From the IMG/VR virus record IMGVR_UViG_3300037258_000301, positions 1 to 64,000 of that record: a stretch of DNA of 64,000 nt. One strand, given 5' to 3'. Of the stretch, positions 13,789 to 21,369 are shown one piece after another; position 1 is the first letter of the stretch; each line of letters begins with the position of its first letter. Origin of the DNA: a virus. The translations under genes and the position numbers were made by a program. The notes under the pieces are model-generated. The model had not been told where the DNA came from. It did not search any database and was given only the letters and a program-made list of their open reading frames with translations.

Positions 13789-14567
13789 TGCAAGGCGTCA
13801 ACCATGCCGTCTCCGGATTGGCCGTCGGGCTGGCCACCGCGCCGTTGCTGGGGATGCACACCCTGCCGGCCGCCATCCCCTACGCGGTCATGCTCGCCGG
13901 GTTCGCGCTGTCCAACGATCTGGACTGCGACCATGCCAAGGCGTCTACCGCGTTGGGACCGGTCTCGGAGTTCCTGTCCTGGTTTCTGCGGCATCTCTCC
14001 GCGTTCTCCTTCAAGCTGACCGCCGGGCCCCGCGACAAGCCCTCGGCGGGCACCCACCGGCACTTGACCCACACTCTGGCCTTCGCGGCCTCTGCGGGGG
14101 TCCTGGCTTGGTTTACGGGGCGACTGAGTCTGTGGGCCGTCTTCGGGTGGCTGGTGTTCGGGGTGTTCAGTGCCTGTGCTGCCCTAACGCTCAAGGCCGA
14201 GGGCAAGCCGCCCCGTCGTACCGCCCGCGCCTTGTTGGGGGTGTTCGCGGTGACCCTGTTCGGTCCGGCCATGTTCAGTGCCAGTGCAGTGTCCTGGGGT
14301 GCGGCCGAGACCGCCCTGGTCAGCGCTCAGCACTGGTTGCCGGTCGCGGTGGGCCTGGGCTGTCTCGTGCACCTGATCGGGGACGCCATGACGGTCTCCG
14401 GGGTGCCGGCCTTCTGGCCGCTGCACCTGCGTCAAGGTCAAGCCTGGTTCTGCGTGCACCTGCTGCCCTATCGGATCCGCCTGCACACCGGCAAGCGTTT
14501 CGAGCAGTGGATCGTGCACCCGCTGTTCCTACTCGGTGTCGCCGGCACCGCGTTCATCCTGCTGTGA
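13788..14567 (+). CDS. DUF457/YdjM-like membrane protein (putative metal-dependent hydrolase), 259 aa
   Basis: Begins MQGVNHAVSGLAVGLA, then DLDCDH near residue 45 and GTHRHLTHTL near residue 90. These are the conserved N-terminal HxxxG, D-x-D-x-x-H and HR-x-x-TH positions of the YdjM/DUF457 membrane-bound hydrolase family. Several TM segments follow (SLWAVFGWLVFGVFSAC; WLPVAVGLGCLVHLIGD). The second conserved H-x-x-x-D occurs in the last of these. It probably sits in the host membrane; its phage role is unknown. Confidence 0.75.
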   Translation: MQGVNHAVSGLAVGLATAPLLGMHTLPAAIPYAVMLAGFALSNDLDCDHAKASTALGPVSEFLSWFLRHLSAFSFKLTAGPRDKPSAGTHRHLTHTLAFAASAGVLAWFTGRLSLWAVFGWLVFGVFSACAALTLKAEGKPPRRTARALLGVFAVTLFGPAMFSASAVSWGAAETALVSAQHWLPVAVGLGCLVHLIGDAMTVSGVPAFWPLHLRQGQAWFCVHLLPYRIRLHTGKRFEQWIVHPLFLLGVAGTAFILL

Positions 14568-14578
14568 GGAGACTCGAT

Positions 14579-14908
14579 ATGTCTGAAACTTTCAAGATTG
14601 TCACTATCTGTGGATCGATGCGTTTCTACGACACCATGGTCAAGGTCGCGGAGCAGGAGACTGCGGCTGGCCACATTGTGCTGATGCCGTTCTGCGCCAT
14701 CGACTCAGACGAGCAGAACGGTTACTTGAAGTCGATGCTCGACCGAATGCACTTCGCCAAGATCGATATGTGTGATCACATCATTGTGGTGACCGACGAG
14801 AACGGCTACGTCGGTACCAGCACCCGCCGGGAGATGGCCTACGCCATCAAGAACGGCAAGCTGCTCGACGGAACCCTTGACGTCCGCGACATCGCTCCGC
14901 TGATTTAA
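14579..14908 (+). CDS. Nucleoside 2-deoxyribosyltransferase-like protein, 109 aa
   Basis: ATG 14579 is preceded by GAGGAG. It begins with the Rossmann-like TICGSMRFYDTMVKV, then GHIVLMPF, then AKIDMCDHIIVVTDENGYVGTSTRREMAYA. The order of a G-S-M-R loop, a K-I-D-x-x-D strand and a G-x-S-T-x-x-E helix matches the small nucleoside deoxyribosyltransferase-like fold found in phages and bacteria. It may act in nucleotide salvage or modified-nucleotide metabolism. It is short for a classical enzyme. Confidence 0.65.
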   Translation: MSETFKIVTICGSMRFYDTMVKVAEQETAAGHIVLMPFCAIDSDEQNGYLKSMLDRMHFAKIDMCDHIIVVTDENGYVGTSTRREMAYAIKNGKLLDGTLDVRDIAPLI

Positions 14909-14917
14909 GGAGAGTCG

Positions 14918-15091
14918 ATGAGTGACATGACTCCCGACCAGATCGCTCGTGAACTACGTACAGAGGCGGCACAAGCTTCTCGGCCCGGTCAAATGGATCG
15001 TCTGGAGCGCCTCGCCGATGCCGTGTTGGCCTTGGTCGAGAAGCCTCAACTCGACGTTCCTGACTTCTCGGCGACTCCGGATCAGCTATGA
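14918..15091 (+). CDS. Hypothetical helical protein, 57 aa
   Basis: SD AAGGAGAG upstream, ATGA overlap downstream. Nearly all helical (PDQIARELRTEAAQA; DRLERLADAVLALVE). Unrecognised. Confidence 0.55.
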   Translation: MSDMTPDQIARELRTEAAQASRPGQMDRLERLADAVLALVEKPQLDVPDFSATPDQL

Positions 15092-15465
15092 CTGATCTCG
15101 GGGAACCCACGATCGAGCGACTCAAGACCGTCCAGGCTCAGTTGGGCATGACGGATACTCACCTGTGCTGGCTCGGTGAACGCACCTTCGTCCTAGCCCA
15201 CACCGACGAGGAGCGCGCCACCATCGATCTGGAGGACTGCGAGCTGCATCAGTGGCTGATCGACTGCACCGCAGCTCCGGCGGTGGCGGGCTACTACAGC
15301 GTCGAACCGCATATTCCCGACCTCGACAGCGAACCCTATGGGGTCGCTCCGTGGCAGTTCCTGAGCATGAGCCGCATGGATCGGGGCCCGTGGCTGGCCG
15401 GCGACGGTCAGTCCTGGGTCTACACCGGCACGCCGGACTGGCGGGCAGATGGTGAGGAGTCATGA
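15088..15465 (+). CDS. Hypothetical protein, 125 aa
   Basis: ATGA overlaps on both ends. Alpha/beta sequence with Trp-rich C-terminal half (GVAPWQFLSMSRMDRGPWL). Sits directly before the DUF6221-like gene. No family recognised. Confidence 0.5.
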   Translation: MTDLGEPTIERLKTVQAQLGMTDTHLCWLGERTFVLAHTDEERATIDLEDCELHQWLIDCTAAPAVAGYYSVEPHIPDLDSEPYGVAPWQFLSMSRMDRGPWLAGDGQSWVYTGTPDWRADGEES

Positions 15466-16064
15466 CTGACGCCGAGCGGCTGGTGGCGTTCATCAACGCG
15501 CGCCTGGATGAGGATGAGCAGACCGCGTCCATGGCGACCGACGGCCCGTGGGTGGCCCGCAGCACCGAGGTCGGGTGGTGTGTCGACGTCGACCCCATCA
15601 CCCGAGGCATCTACGTGTTCGGCCCAAGCGATACCCCCGCCGTGGATATCTGGCATGTGGCCCGCCAGAACCCTCTGCGGATCCTGCGCGGGGTCGCGGC
15701 CAAGCGCGGGATCATCCAGGACTGGCTCGGCGAGAACGCCCCCTCCTACCCCAGTCTCAGTGACGATGAACTACACATCGCCCGTAGGCATCCGGCCTAC
15801 GAGTATGCGACCACCGAGGGACAACGCAAGGCGTGGGACTACTCCCACGTGCCGCCCGAAGGTGACGGGTGGGAACGCAACATCACCAGCGACGACGACG
15901 AGGGGTGGGAGCGCTTCTCCTACACCGAGGAGTCCTACTGGCGCCGGCTTCGCCCGCAAGGCCCTCGGGTGTGGAATCCACCCACGCCGCGTCACCTTCA
16001 ACGGCTGGCTTCGGAATGGTCGGATCATCCCGACTTCGAGGAGGAGTGGAGTATCGATGAGTGA
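15462..16064 (+). CDS. DUF6221-like protein, 200 aa
   Basis: Starts with LVAFINARLDEDEQTA, then GPWVARS, a middle block HVARQNPLRILRGVAAKRGII, and a C-terminus ASEWSDHPDFEEEW. This order (F-x-x-ARLDEDE, H-x-A-R-x-x-P-x-R-x-L-x-x-V-x-A-K-R, then W-x-D-HPD-x-x-EW) is the hallmark of the actinobacterial DUF6221 family, common in Streptomyces and its mobile elements. Function is unknown. It suggests gene exchange with actinobacterial hosts. Confidence 0.75.
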   Translation: MTDAERLVAFINARLDEDEQTASMATDGPWVARSTEVGWCVDVDPITRGIYVFGPSDTPAVDIWHVARQNPLRILRGVAAKRGIIQDWLGENAPSYPSLSDDELHIARRHPAYEYATTEGQRKAWDYSHVPPEGDGWERNITSDDDEGWERFSYTEESYWRRLRPQGPRVWNPPTPRHLQRLASEWSDHPDFEEEWSIDE

Positions 16065-16302
16065 TCCACTGGAGTTACTCGACGCCTACGCCGGATCGAC
16101 GGTTTACCTCGAAGGGCACGGTGAATACTCGGCCGACAGGCTGACTCCGGCGGCGTTCGCCGCCCTCCGCGCGGTACTGGCCTATCACGACGAGAGCCGA
16201 CATGAGCCCGTGTGCGTCAACTGCTACGACGAGTTCGGCAACTACCGGCTGTGGCCGTGCCCCACGGTCAAGCGCATCCTCAAGGCCCTGGAGGGGGCAT
16301 GA
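16057..16302 (+). CDS. Hypothetical protein, 81 aa
   Basis: Overlaps the end of the DUF6221-like gene by 8 nt. Contains CVNCYDEFGNYRLWPC, a CxxC plus Cys arrangement often found beside DUF6221-type proteins, followed by a short C-terminal helix (VKRILKALEG). Possible zinc-binding partner protein. Confidence 0.55.
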   Translation: MSDPLELLDAYAGSTVYLEGHGEYSADRLTPAAFAALRAVLAYHDESRHEPVCVNCYDEFGNYRLWPCPTVKRILKALEGA

Positions 16303-16368
16303 CGGTCAATATCACGTCTGGGTTCGGGTGATGCGGCTCGGCTAGCAGCTGCCCGCTCATCCTTATCT

Positions 16369-16400
16369 ACACCCCATCGGGACCACCCCCGGTGGGGTGT
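16369..16400. terminator. Bidirectional terminator between convergent genes
   Basis: ACACCCCA pairs with TGGGGTGT, with a second inner CGGG/CCCG stem. It lies between the plus-strand operon ending at 16302 and the minus-strand gene ending at 16415. TTGT follows on the plus strand. Confidence 0.65.
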
Positions 16401-16414
16401 TGTCGTGTGCAGCC

Positions 16415-17452
16415 CTATGCCGCCCGTGGGTACTGGTAGGGGGCTGAGTCGTGATAGGACTCCCCATGAGTTTCCCGCTCGGTGAGCATGGCCTTGAACG
16501 TGACCAGCTGCTCGTCGGTGAACTCCATCGCCCAGACTTCTCTGTCGTTGCGACGGGACACCCCGGTGATGATCCGTTGGCTGACCAGCCACTTCCGCTC
16601 TGACCGGGTAATGCGGTAGGTCTTTCGCTTTTCGGGTCGATCCAGGGCCGCCCGGGCGTCAGCCTCGTCGTTGTTGACGGGAGGCCCCGTGCGGGCCTCT
16701 CCCAGGATCTTGCTGGGCCGCACGTGCTTGCCTGCGGGTACGAACGTCAGGACGTCCAGCAGGGCCCCGGAGACGCTGTCGGACACGTCAATGGCTCGGG
16801 GTTGAATTCCGGCCAGGTCCAGGTTGGTGAAGATGGTGCAGCCCGGCCCCTCGGGGTCCGGGATCGGGAGGGCCCCAGCGCCGGCCTTGCGGATCCTGGC
16901 CAGTTGACGTTCCCGCTCCCAGCGGTCCTTACAGATCAGGAAGTACACGACGCCACCCAGGGCCGCGAAGTTGTCGGCCTGCTTGACTGCGATGTCACCG
17001 GCCTTACGAGGTCCACAGAACTTGCAGGCCCAGGTCCCGCAGGGTACCCAGGTTCCCTCGGGAGAGTCTTCCTCCCAGAGGTACTGCATCCGCAGGCAGC
17101 GGTCAGCGAAGTCCAAGATGGCTCGGGCCTGCTCGTGGAGGGAGACGTTCCCGGCCAGGATGGCGGCCTCGTCGATCTCCACGAGGATCTCCCACCAAGT
17201 CTTCCTCGTCCGGGGTTGACCGGTGAGGGTGGCCAGGGTTGCCATCCGGTCGTCGTAGGACAGCCAACTCCACTTCTCTGCCGTAGGAAGATCCATATCC
17301 TTCTGACCTGCGATAACCGGTCTACTTCTAGAGAGGTTCTTCTTTACCCTTGAGGTAGGCCGGTTTGTGCTGGTCACAGACTTGTGGGAGTGCCTCAACG
17401 AAGTCCGGAGGCTGGTAGTGCCATCGTCTAGACTATGAGTTACAGTACTCAT
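16415..17452 (-). CDS. Zinc-motif protein, possible plasmid/phage replication initiator, 345 aa
   Basis: Start at 17452 is chosen because GAAGGAA lies 8 nt upstream and the longer frame would run through the GntR terminator. A zinc-finger-like segment CGTWACKFCGPRKAGD lies near residue 137. This Cys-x4-Cys-x2-Cys-G-P-R-K pattern resembles Cys-rich parts of replication initiators in small plasmids and phages. The C-terminal part is basic (RITRSERKWLVSQR) and could bind DNA. No HUH or primase motif is evident. A Rep role is suggested mainly by its place next to a GntR repressor and a TraB-like module. Confidence in function is low, in the gene high. Confidence 0.5.
   Translation of the reverse strand: MSTVTHSLDDGTTSLRTSLRHSHKSVTSTNRPTSRVKKNLSRSRPVIAGQKDMDLPTAEKWSWLSYDDRMATLATLTGQPRTRKTWWEILVEIDEAAILAGNVSLHEQARAILDFADRCLRMQYLWEEDSPEGTWVPCGTWACKFCGPRKAGDIAVKQADNFAALGGVVYFLICKDRWERERQLARIRKAGAGALPIPDPEGPGCTIFTNLDLAGIQPRAIDVSDSVSGALLDVLTFVPAGKHVRPSKILGEARTGPPVNNDEADARAALDRPEKRKTYRITRSERKWLVSQRIITGVSRRNDREVWAMEFTDEQLVTFKAMLTERETHGESYHDSAPYQYPRAA
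17435..17452. promoter_or_regulatory. Inverted repeat with AGTACT core overlapping the rep-like start
   Basis: ATGAGT and ACTCAT flank TACAGT. It includes AGTACT, which also occurs in the GTAC cluster before the GntR gene. A plausible second operator for the GntR-type repressor, or a translation control site. Confidence 0.4.
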
Positions 17453-17500
17453 CGAACGGTTCCTTCGTGAGAGTAGGGATGGTTCACCGAACGGTTCCCT
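17453..17500. repeat. Two CGAACGGTTCC direct repeats upstream of the rep-like gene
   Basis: CGAACGGTTCC occurs at 17453 and again at 17488, 35 nt apart, just upstream of the rep-like start. The GAACGGT core also appears four times in the hexamer array at 20.0-20.5 kb. Possible protein-binding sites or minimal iterons. Confidence 0.5.
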
Positions 17501-17575
17501 TTCCGGCGCGCGGTTGGCTCTTCGTGATGGTGGGGACAGTTCATTGAGGCTCCGTGGTAGGTGACTCAGCTTTTC

Positions 17576-17614
17576 AAGAAGGCCCGCCGTTACCAGGCGG
17601 GCCTTCTTCATGTC
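17576..17614 (-). terminator. Strong terminator after the GntR gene
   Basis: GAAGGCCCGCC and GGCGGGCCTTC form an 11-bp GC-rich stem with a 7-nt loop, placed just after the GntR stop in the minus direction and before the rep-like gene. It separates the two minus-strand genes into different transcripts. Confidence 0.75.
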
Positions 17615-17637
17615 TGGACTGATTCTGCCCTACGCGA

Positions 17638-18366
17638 TCACGGATCGCTACGAGGGGTAGTCCCCAGGGGGCTTGACCACTTCAGCACGGTTGATCCGTG
17701 GCAGACCTTGACGGCCACTTCCACCACTCGACCATCCACGAGACTGACGGTGCGCACCACCTGTGTGGCGATGACCTGACCGGTCAGTCCCAACGCCTTC
17801 TTTTCCCACGGGAGAGCAAACCGGGAAGTCACTTCCTCCAGCACTCGGTCCTGGGCGACCCCCAGTCGCTCGGCTGCGAGTTCTCGGGAGCCACCGGTCG
17901 AGGTCGGATCACCAAGTTCGGGTGTCACCGCAAACACGAACGCGGGGTAATACGAGGTCGACACGTGCACGGGCACCCCGTCACGGCTGACCACCCGCCG
18001 ACGAAGGTGAACCGGAGTTCCTGGCGCCACCTCAAGGCGGGAAGCGACGGTCTCGTCCGCGCCGACGGCCCCGATCTCCAGGATCTGGGAGATCTCTCCG
18101 AGCCCCAACGCCTTGCCGGTAGCCGCGTAGACGTCGAGGCGATTTGAGGTGTTCGAGCTGCTCGACAGCGCGACCCAGGTGCCACGGCTATCGGCTTGGG
18201 TCAGGCCCTCCATCTTGAGCACCCCGTAGGCCCGCGCCGCAGTCTTCATGGAGACCCCCCATGTCTCCATGGTGTTCTGAAGAGTCGGCATCCTCTCGCC
18301 TGGGCGCATCTCTCCGCGATGAATCTTGTCTCGGTAGTGCTCGGCGATCTCGGGATAACCGGCCAT
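17638..18366 (-). CDS. GntR/HutC-family transcriptional repressor (KorSA-like position), 242 aa
   Basis: N-terminal winged helix: YPEIAEHYRDKIHRGEM, PGERMPTLQNTMETWGVS, then KTAARAYGVLKMEGL, the standard GntR order. A UTRA-type effector domain follows from about residue 85 (VHLRRRVVSRDGVPVHVSTSYYP split over several strands). SD GAGGAGA precedes ATG 18366. It is transcribed away from the translocase operon. In actinomycete integrative elements such as pSAM2 a GntR repressor (KorSA) sits in this position and controls excision, replication and transfer genes, so a similar role is likely. Confidence 0.9.
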   Translation of the reverse strand: MAGYPEIAEHYRDKIHRGEMRPGERMPTLQNTMETWGVSMKTAARAYGVLKMEGLTQADSRGTWVALSSSSNTSNRLDVYAATGKALGLGEISQILEIGAVGADETVASRLEVAPGTPVHLRRRVVSRDGVPVHVSTSYYPAFVFAVTPELGDPTSTGGSRELAAERLGVAQDRVLEEVTSRFALPWEKKALGLTGQVIATQVVRTVSLVDGRVVEVAVKVCHGSTVLKWSSPLGTTPRSDP

Positions 18367-18391
18367 GTCGCTGATTCTCCTCTCATCAGGT

Positions 18392-18439
18392 TAGTACTTC
18401 GCTGTACCTTTGCCTTGCGGTACTATACCCTCCGTACTA
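18392..18439. promoter_or_regulatory. GTAC-rich operator cluster between divergent GntR and transfer operon
   Basis: GTAC occurs four times in 44 nt (18394, 18404, 18420, 18434). The outer copies form TAGTAC and GTACTA as inverted arms, and the third sits in GGTACTATACC, itself symmetric. This is what autoregulatory GntR sites often look like. Promoter elements for both directions probably overlap it. Confidence 0.6.
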
Positions 18440-18493
18440 GATTGCGGGATAGAGTCGATCGACTTTAACCGTACGGGGAGAGAGGTTCGCTTG

Positions 18494-18715
18494 ATGACCG
18501 CCACACGGGCCAACGAGGCACCGGGCAACGCAGTCTCAGGGACTCACTCCTTCTCCACCATCCAGTCCAGCCCCCATCGTGAACTGCCGAGTCGCGTCAC
18601 CACCCTCGGCGACTCCCCCGCCCCGCCCCTGCCGGTCACCTCCACGGTGACCCACGAGCTGGGGGAGTCGCCGACCCCGTCTTGCACTACCAACATCGAA
18701 CGGAGGGGTGTCTGA
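18494..18715 (+). CDS. Small Ser/Thr/Pro-rich protein, 73 aa
   Basis: ATG 18494 preceded by GGGGAGAGAGG. First gene of the divergent operon. Low-complexity Ser/Thr/Pro composition and likely disordered. Joined to the next gene by TGATCATG. It could be a regulatory or leader-type gene. Confidence 0.45.
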   Translation: MTATRANEAPGNAVSGTHSFSTIQSSPHRELPSRVTTLGDSPAPPLPVTSTVTHELGESPTPSCTTNIERRGV

Positions 18716-18717
18716 TC

Positions 18718-20034
18718 ATGTGGCCGTTCACCTCTCACACCACTGACGTGTCCGCGTGGCGCCGAGTACGTAACGCCCGCATCGAGCGTCGGGCCACGGC
18801 ACTGACCAACCTTGCCAGTGCTACTCAGAATCTGGCCGAATCCGAATTCACGTTGACCGCTGCTCGGGATCTACAAGCAGATGTTCGTGAGCATCCCACG
18901 CCGTCGCCCAGCAGGAAGACGATGACCACGGCGGATCGGCTCTGGACCGTGATGATCGGGATCCTGGCCAATGGTGCGGCGATCTTCATGGCGATCATCG
19001 CACTGGGGCTCGGTACCACCTTCTGGGCCGCCCACCTGCCATCCAGCGCTCAGTCGGTACACATATTCGCGGTGCCACTGCCCATCGATCTCACCACCAT
19101 GATTCCGGTGGGGTTCGAGTCCACCATCTGGGTGCTCACCGCCATGGCCACCGTGCTGGCCTGCTTCTCGTTGCGCTCGGGTGCCTACACACGCCCGATG
19201 TGGGCAATCGCCTCGGTAATCGCCCTGATCAACGGAGTTCACAACTCGACCTACGACCTGCTTGGCGGCCTCGGTCTCGGAGCCCTCTCGCTGGCCTCCC
19301 CGTATCTGGTGCACAAGTACGTGCTGTTCGTGCGGTCTATGACGCATGGCAAGACGATTCTGGAATCCATCATCGGAAACCAGTCCCGGTGGAAGTTCAT
19401 CGGGAAGGTTGCGGCGGCTCTCGCGCACGCTCTGATGAAGTCGGCCGTCTCGATCCTGGACTTCATCCTGCACCCGGTCTTGACCATCCTCGCCGTCCTG
19501 CTGTGGCGCATGCACCGAGGCATCAGCTACGGCCATGCCCACGGGGTCGTCGTCACGCATCTGCGTAACCGGCGGGCCGGCTGGGAGAAGCAAGGTGACC
19601 GCCAGATCCAGACCTACCAGCTGCGGCTGATTGATCTGATCGACCCGGTGGAGATCGCCGCTCCGCGCTCTCCTCGGAAGCGCTCCAGCACTCCGGTGCC
19701 GCGCGCCGCTCAGGCGGAGGCCAAGGAGGTCCCGGTGGCCGTCATCCCGCCCACGGAGGAGCCCGAGCCCACGAATCTGGTGTCGATCGAGCAGCTCACC
19801 GGTCGGCCGGAATGGGTCACTCATGACATGACCCCGGCCGAGGCCATGACGGCCCACCTGAATCACCTGGGTGAGACCCAGGGCGTGCTGCTGGAACGGT
19901 GGGCGAACAGCGTCGGTTACCGCGACAAGTACAGCCCCGGCCTGGGTCGCAAGACGCTCTACACGTGGCGCAAGCAGCAGGCGAGCGTCACCGTCACCGA
20001 TGACGCTTCTGACGTCGCGGTCGGGGGCGAGTGA
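18718..20034 (+). CDS. DUF2637/Spd-like membrane protein with C-terminal DNA-binding-like domain, 438 aa
   Basis: Starts in a TGATCATG junction. About four TM helices lie between residues 75 and 205 (LWTVMIGILANGAAIFMAI; TIWVLTAMATVLACFSL; MWAIASVIALINGV), with a pattern like DUF2637 proteins of actinobacterial plasmids. The cytoplasmic C-terminus ends in WANSVGYRDKYSPGLGRK-TLYTWRKQQ, a segment shared with the next protein and suggestive of a small DNA-binding domain. In AICEs such membrane proteins (Spd) assist intramycelial spread. The sequence directly supports membrane topology; the Spd role is inferred from context. Confidence 0.65.
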   Translation: MWPFTSHTTDVSAWRRVRNARIERRATALTNLASATQNLAESEFTLTAARDLQADVREHPTPSPSRKTMTTADRLWTVMIGILANGAAIFMAIIALGLGTTFWAAHLPSSAQSVHIFAVPLPIDLTTMIPVGFESTIWVLTAMATVLACFSLRSGAYTRPMWAIASVIALINGVHNSTYDLLGGLGLGALSLASPYLVHKYVLFVRSMTHGKTILESIIGNQSRWKFIGKVAAALAHALMKSAVSILDFILHPVLTILAVLLWRMHRGISYGHAHGVVVTHLRNRRAGWEKQGDRQIQTYQLRLIDLIDPVEIAAPRSPRKRSSTPVPRAAQAEAKEVPVAVIPPTEEPEPTNLVSIEQLTGRPEWVTHDMTPAEAMTAHLNHLGETQGVLLERWANSVGYRDKYSPGLGRKTLYTWRKQQASVTVTDDASDVAVGGE

Positions 20035-20441
20035 TGGAACGCATGACGCTCTCGGTGACGGTGGACCGTCATGGCGGAACGGTGTCCGACCGTCAGTGCG
20101 ATGACGGTGACGGTGGAACGGTGACGCTTGTGGAACGGTCATGGAACGTCAGTGGCCGTTCCACCGTCACCGTCATGACGGAACGCTATGACGGTGACGG
20201 TGTCCAGGCGTCACTGCGGGAACGCCCAGCTAGGACGCCAGTGACGGTCAACGCTGACGGTGGCTTGACCGTTCCGTTGACCGCCACTGACGGACGGTCT
20301 CGCACCGTTCTCCTGACGGGCCCGGATCAGCTCAGCGTCCTTGACGGCTTGCGTGAGTGGCTGATGCACCGTCCCGGCGTGACGCTCGCGTCACTGACGT
20401 TCCGTGGTAATTCGTGGAACGCCGAAGTGACGACCACCGTC
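19990..20441. repeat. Dense array of GACGGT/ACCGTC hexamers
   Basis: I count 15 copies: GACGGT at 20057, 20103, 20109, 20190, 20196, 20243, 20256 and 20293; ACCGTC at 19990, 20065, 20089, 20163, 20169, 20368 and 20436. Several are in tandem 6-nt register. Random expectation in this length is well under one. GGAACGGT is interspersed. Both orientations occur and the array lies inside two reading frames. It could be the DNA target of the TraB-like translocase (clt/TRS type), an iteron set, or a repeat-expanded coding sequence. Confidence 0.8.
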
Positions 20442-20690
20442 ATTGAGAACGCTGACGGAACGGTGCGGGCGTCGCGCCAAGAGCGTCCCGAGTGGCTGAG
20501 CGACGAACTACTGGCCGGTACCGCCTCCACGGCGATGTTCGCCTATCTCGATCACAACCCGGACACCGATGAGGTCGAGTTGACTCGATGGGCGCGTCAA
20601 TATTTCCGCATTCGGCCGGGCTACGGCCGGAAAATCAAGCTCCGCTGGCGGCAACAACGGACATTTCTGGTGATTCGTCACTCACAGTGA
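20034..20690 (+). CDS. Repeat-rich protein with C-terminal domain shared with upstream protein, 218 aa
   Basis: Start overlaps the previous stop (TGATG). The first ~135 residues are encoded by the hexamer array and consist of Thr/Val/Asp/Gly strand-like segments (LSVTVDRHGGTVSD; STVTVMTERYDGDG). The C-terminus EVELTRWARQYFRIRPGYGRK-IKLRWRQQ resembles the end of the 438-aa protein upstream, so both may bind the same DNA or partner. Coding identity is supported by overlap and shared domain. Function is unknown. Confidence 0.55.
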   Translation: MERMTLSVTVDRHGGTVSDRQCDDGDGGTVTLVERSWNVSGRSTVTVMTERYDGDGVQASLRERPARTPVTVNADGGLTVPLTATDGRSRTVLLTGPDQLSVLDGLREWLMHRPGVTLASLTFRGNSWNAEVTTTVIENADGTVRASRQERPEWLSDELLAGTASTAMFAYLDHNPDTDEVELTRWARQYFRIRPGYGRKIKLRWRQQRTFLVIRHSQ

Positions 20691-20705
20691 AGTTTTTAAA
20701 AACAA

Positions 20706-20733
20706 AACTTCGGAGGGTGTCGATCTCCGAAGT
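20706..20733 (+). terminator. Hairpin after the repeat-rich gene
   Basis: ACTTCGGAG and CTCCGAAGT form a 9-bp stem after an A/T-rich run. No strong T-tract follows, so it may attenuate rather than end transcription. The next 100 nt up to the gene at 20835 are relatively AT-rich and carry no gene. Confidence 0.45.
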
Positions 20734-20834
20734 CCTGAACAGCACAAACAGCTTTCGCAGTCAGTAAGACAAAAACTTTCCAAAACTTCTCCACCCGGAT
20801 TTCCGCTACATACCGTCACAGAAAGGGCGGCACA

Positions 20835-21341
20835 GTGAAGGAAGCAACCAGCGCGGCGGTGGGGTTGGTGGCACTTGTTGCCGTCATCCTCATCTGGACC
20901 ATCGGCCACAAACACACTCCGCGCCTCGTCCTGGCCCTGACCATCACCGCGAGCGTCTGTTTTCTCTCTACCCGCATCGGCACCTGGATCAAGGACGTCA
21001 TGCATGACGTCAACAGTTGGATGGGTGACGTGCTGGGATGGCTGTTCGGTGCGACCTTCGTCGGGTTCATCGCCTTCGTCTGCGCCTACATCATCGTGAT
21101 CGACCTCAAGGCCAGTGGCGGGGGCGGCCGTGGTGGCGGGGGCGGCGGAGGAGGGGGTGGTGGTGGCAGCTTCCTGCGGCGCCTCAAGGGGCACTCCGTC
21201 TCTGACCGCACCCTCGTCGCCGGGGGTGTCCTGCCTTTCGCCGCGATCGCCCTGCCGGGCCTGATCGGCCTGGGCATCCTCACCGTCCTGAGCTGGATCT
21301 CCGGCACCGTGGCCGGCGGCATCGACCTGTTGTTCCGCTGA
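20835..21341 (+). CDS. Membrane protein with poly-Gly linker, 168 aa (GTG start)
   Basis: GTG 20835 has AAGGGCGG upstream. TM segments near residues 5-20, 30-50 and 70-92, then a run of about 16 residues that is almost all Gly (GGGGRGGGGGGGGGGGG), then another hydrophobic stretch at the C-terminus (GVLPFAAIALPGLIGLGIL). Small Gly-linked membrane proteins fit the Spd class of AICE spread proteins, by context only. Confidence 0.55.
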   Translation: MKEATSAAVGLVALVAVILIWTIGHKHTPRLVLALTITASVCFLSTRIGTWIKDVMHDVNSWMGDVLGWLFGATFVGFIAFVCAYIIVIDLKASGGGGRGGGGGGGGGGGGSFLRRLKGHSVSDRTLVAGGVLPFAAIALPGLIGLGILTVLSWISGTVAGGIDLLFR

Positions 21342-21369
21342 GCGCATCTACCCCACAGAAGGAATCCCC

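Noticed and set aside
17453-17611. N-terminal 53-residue extension of the rep-like protein
   Set aside because: The longer frame would start inside the GntR terminator and lacks an SD, while 17452 has one.
19990-20464. CRISPR array
   Set aside because: The repeated hexamers are too short, irregularly spaced and in both orientations; no repeat-spacer periodicity and no cas genes.
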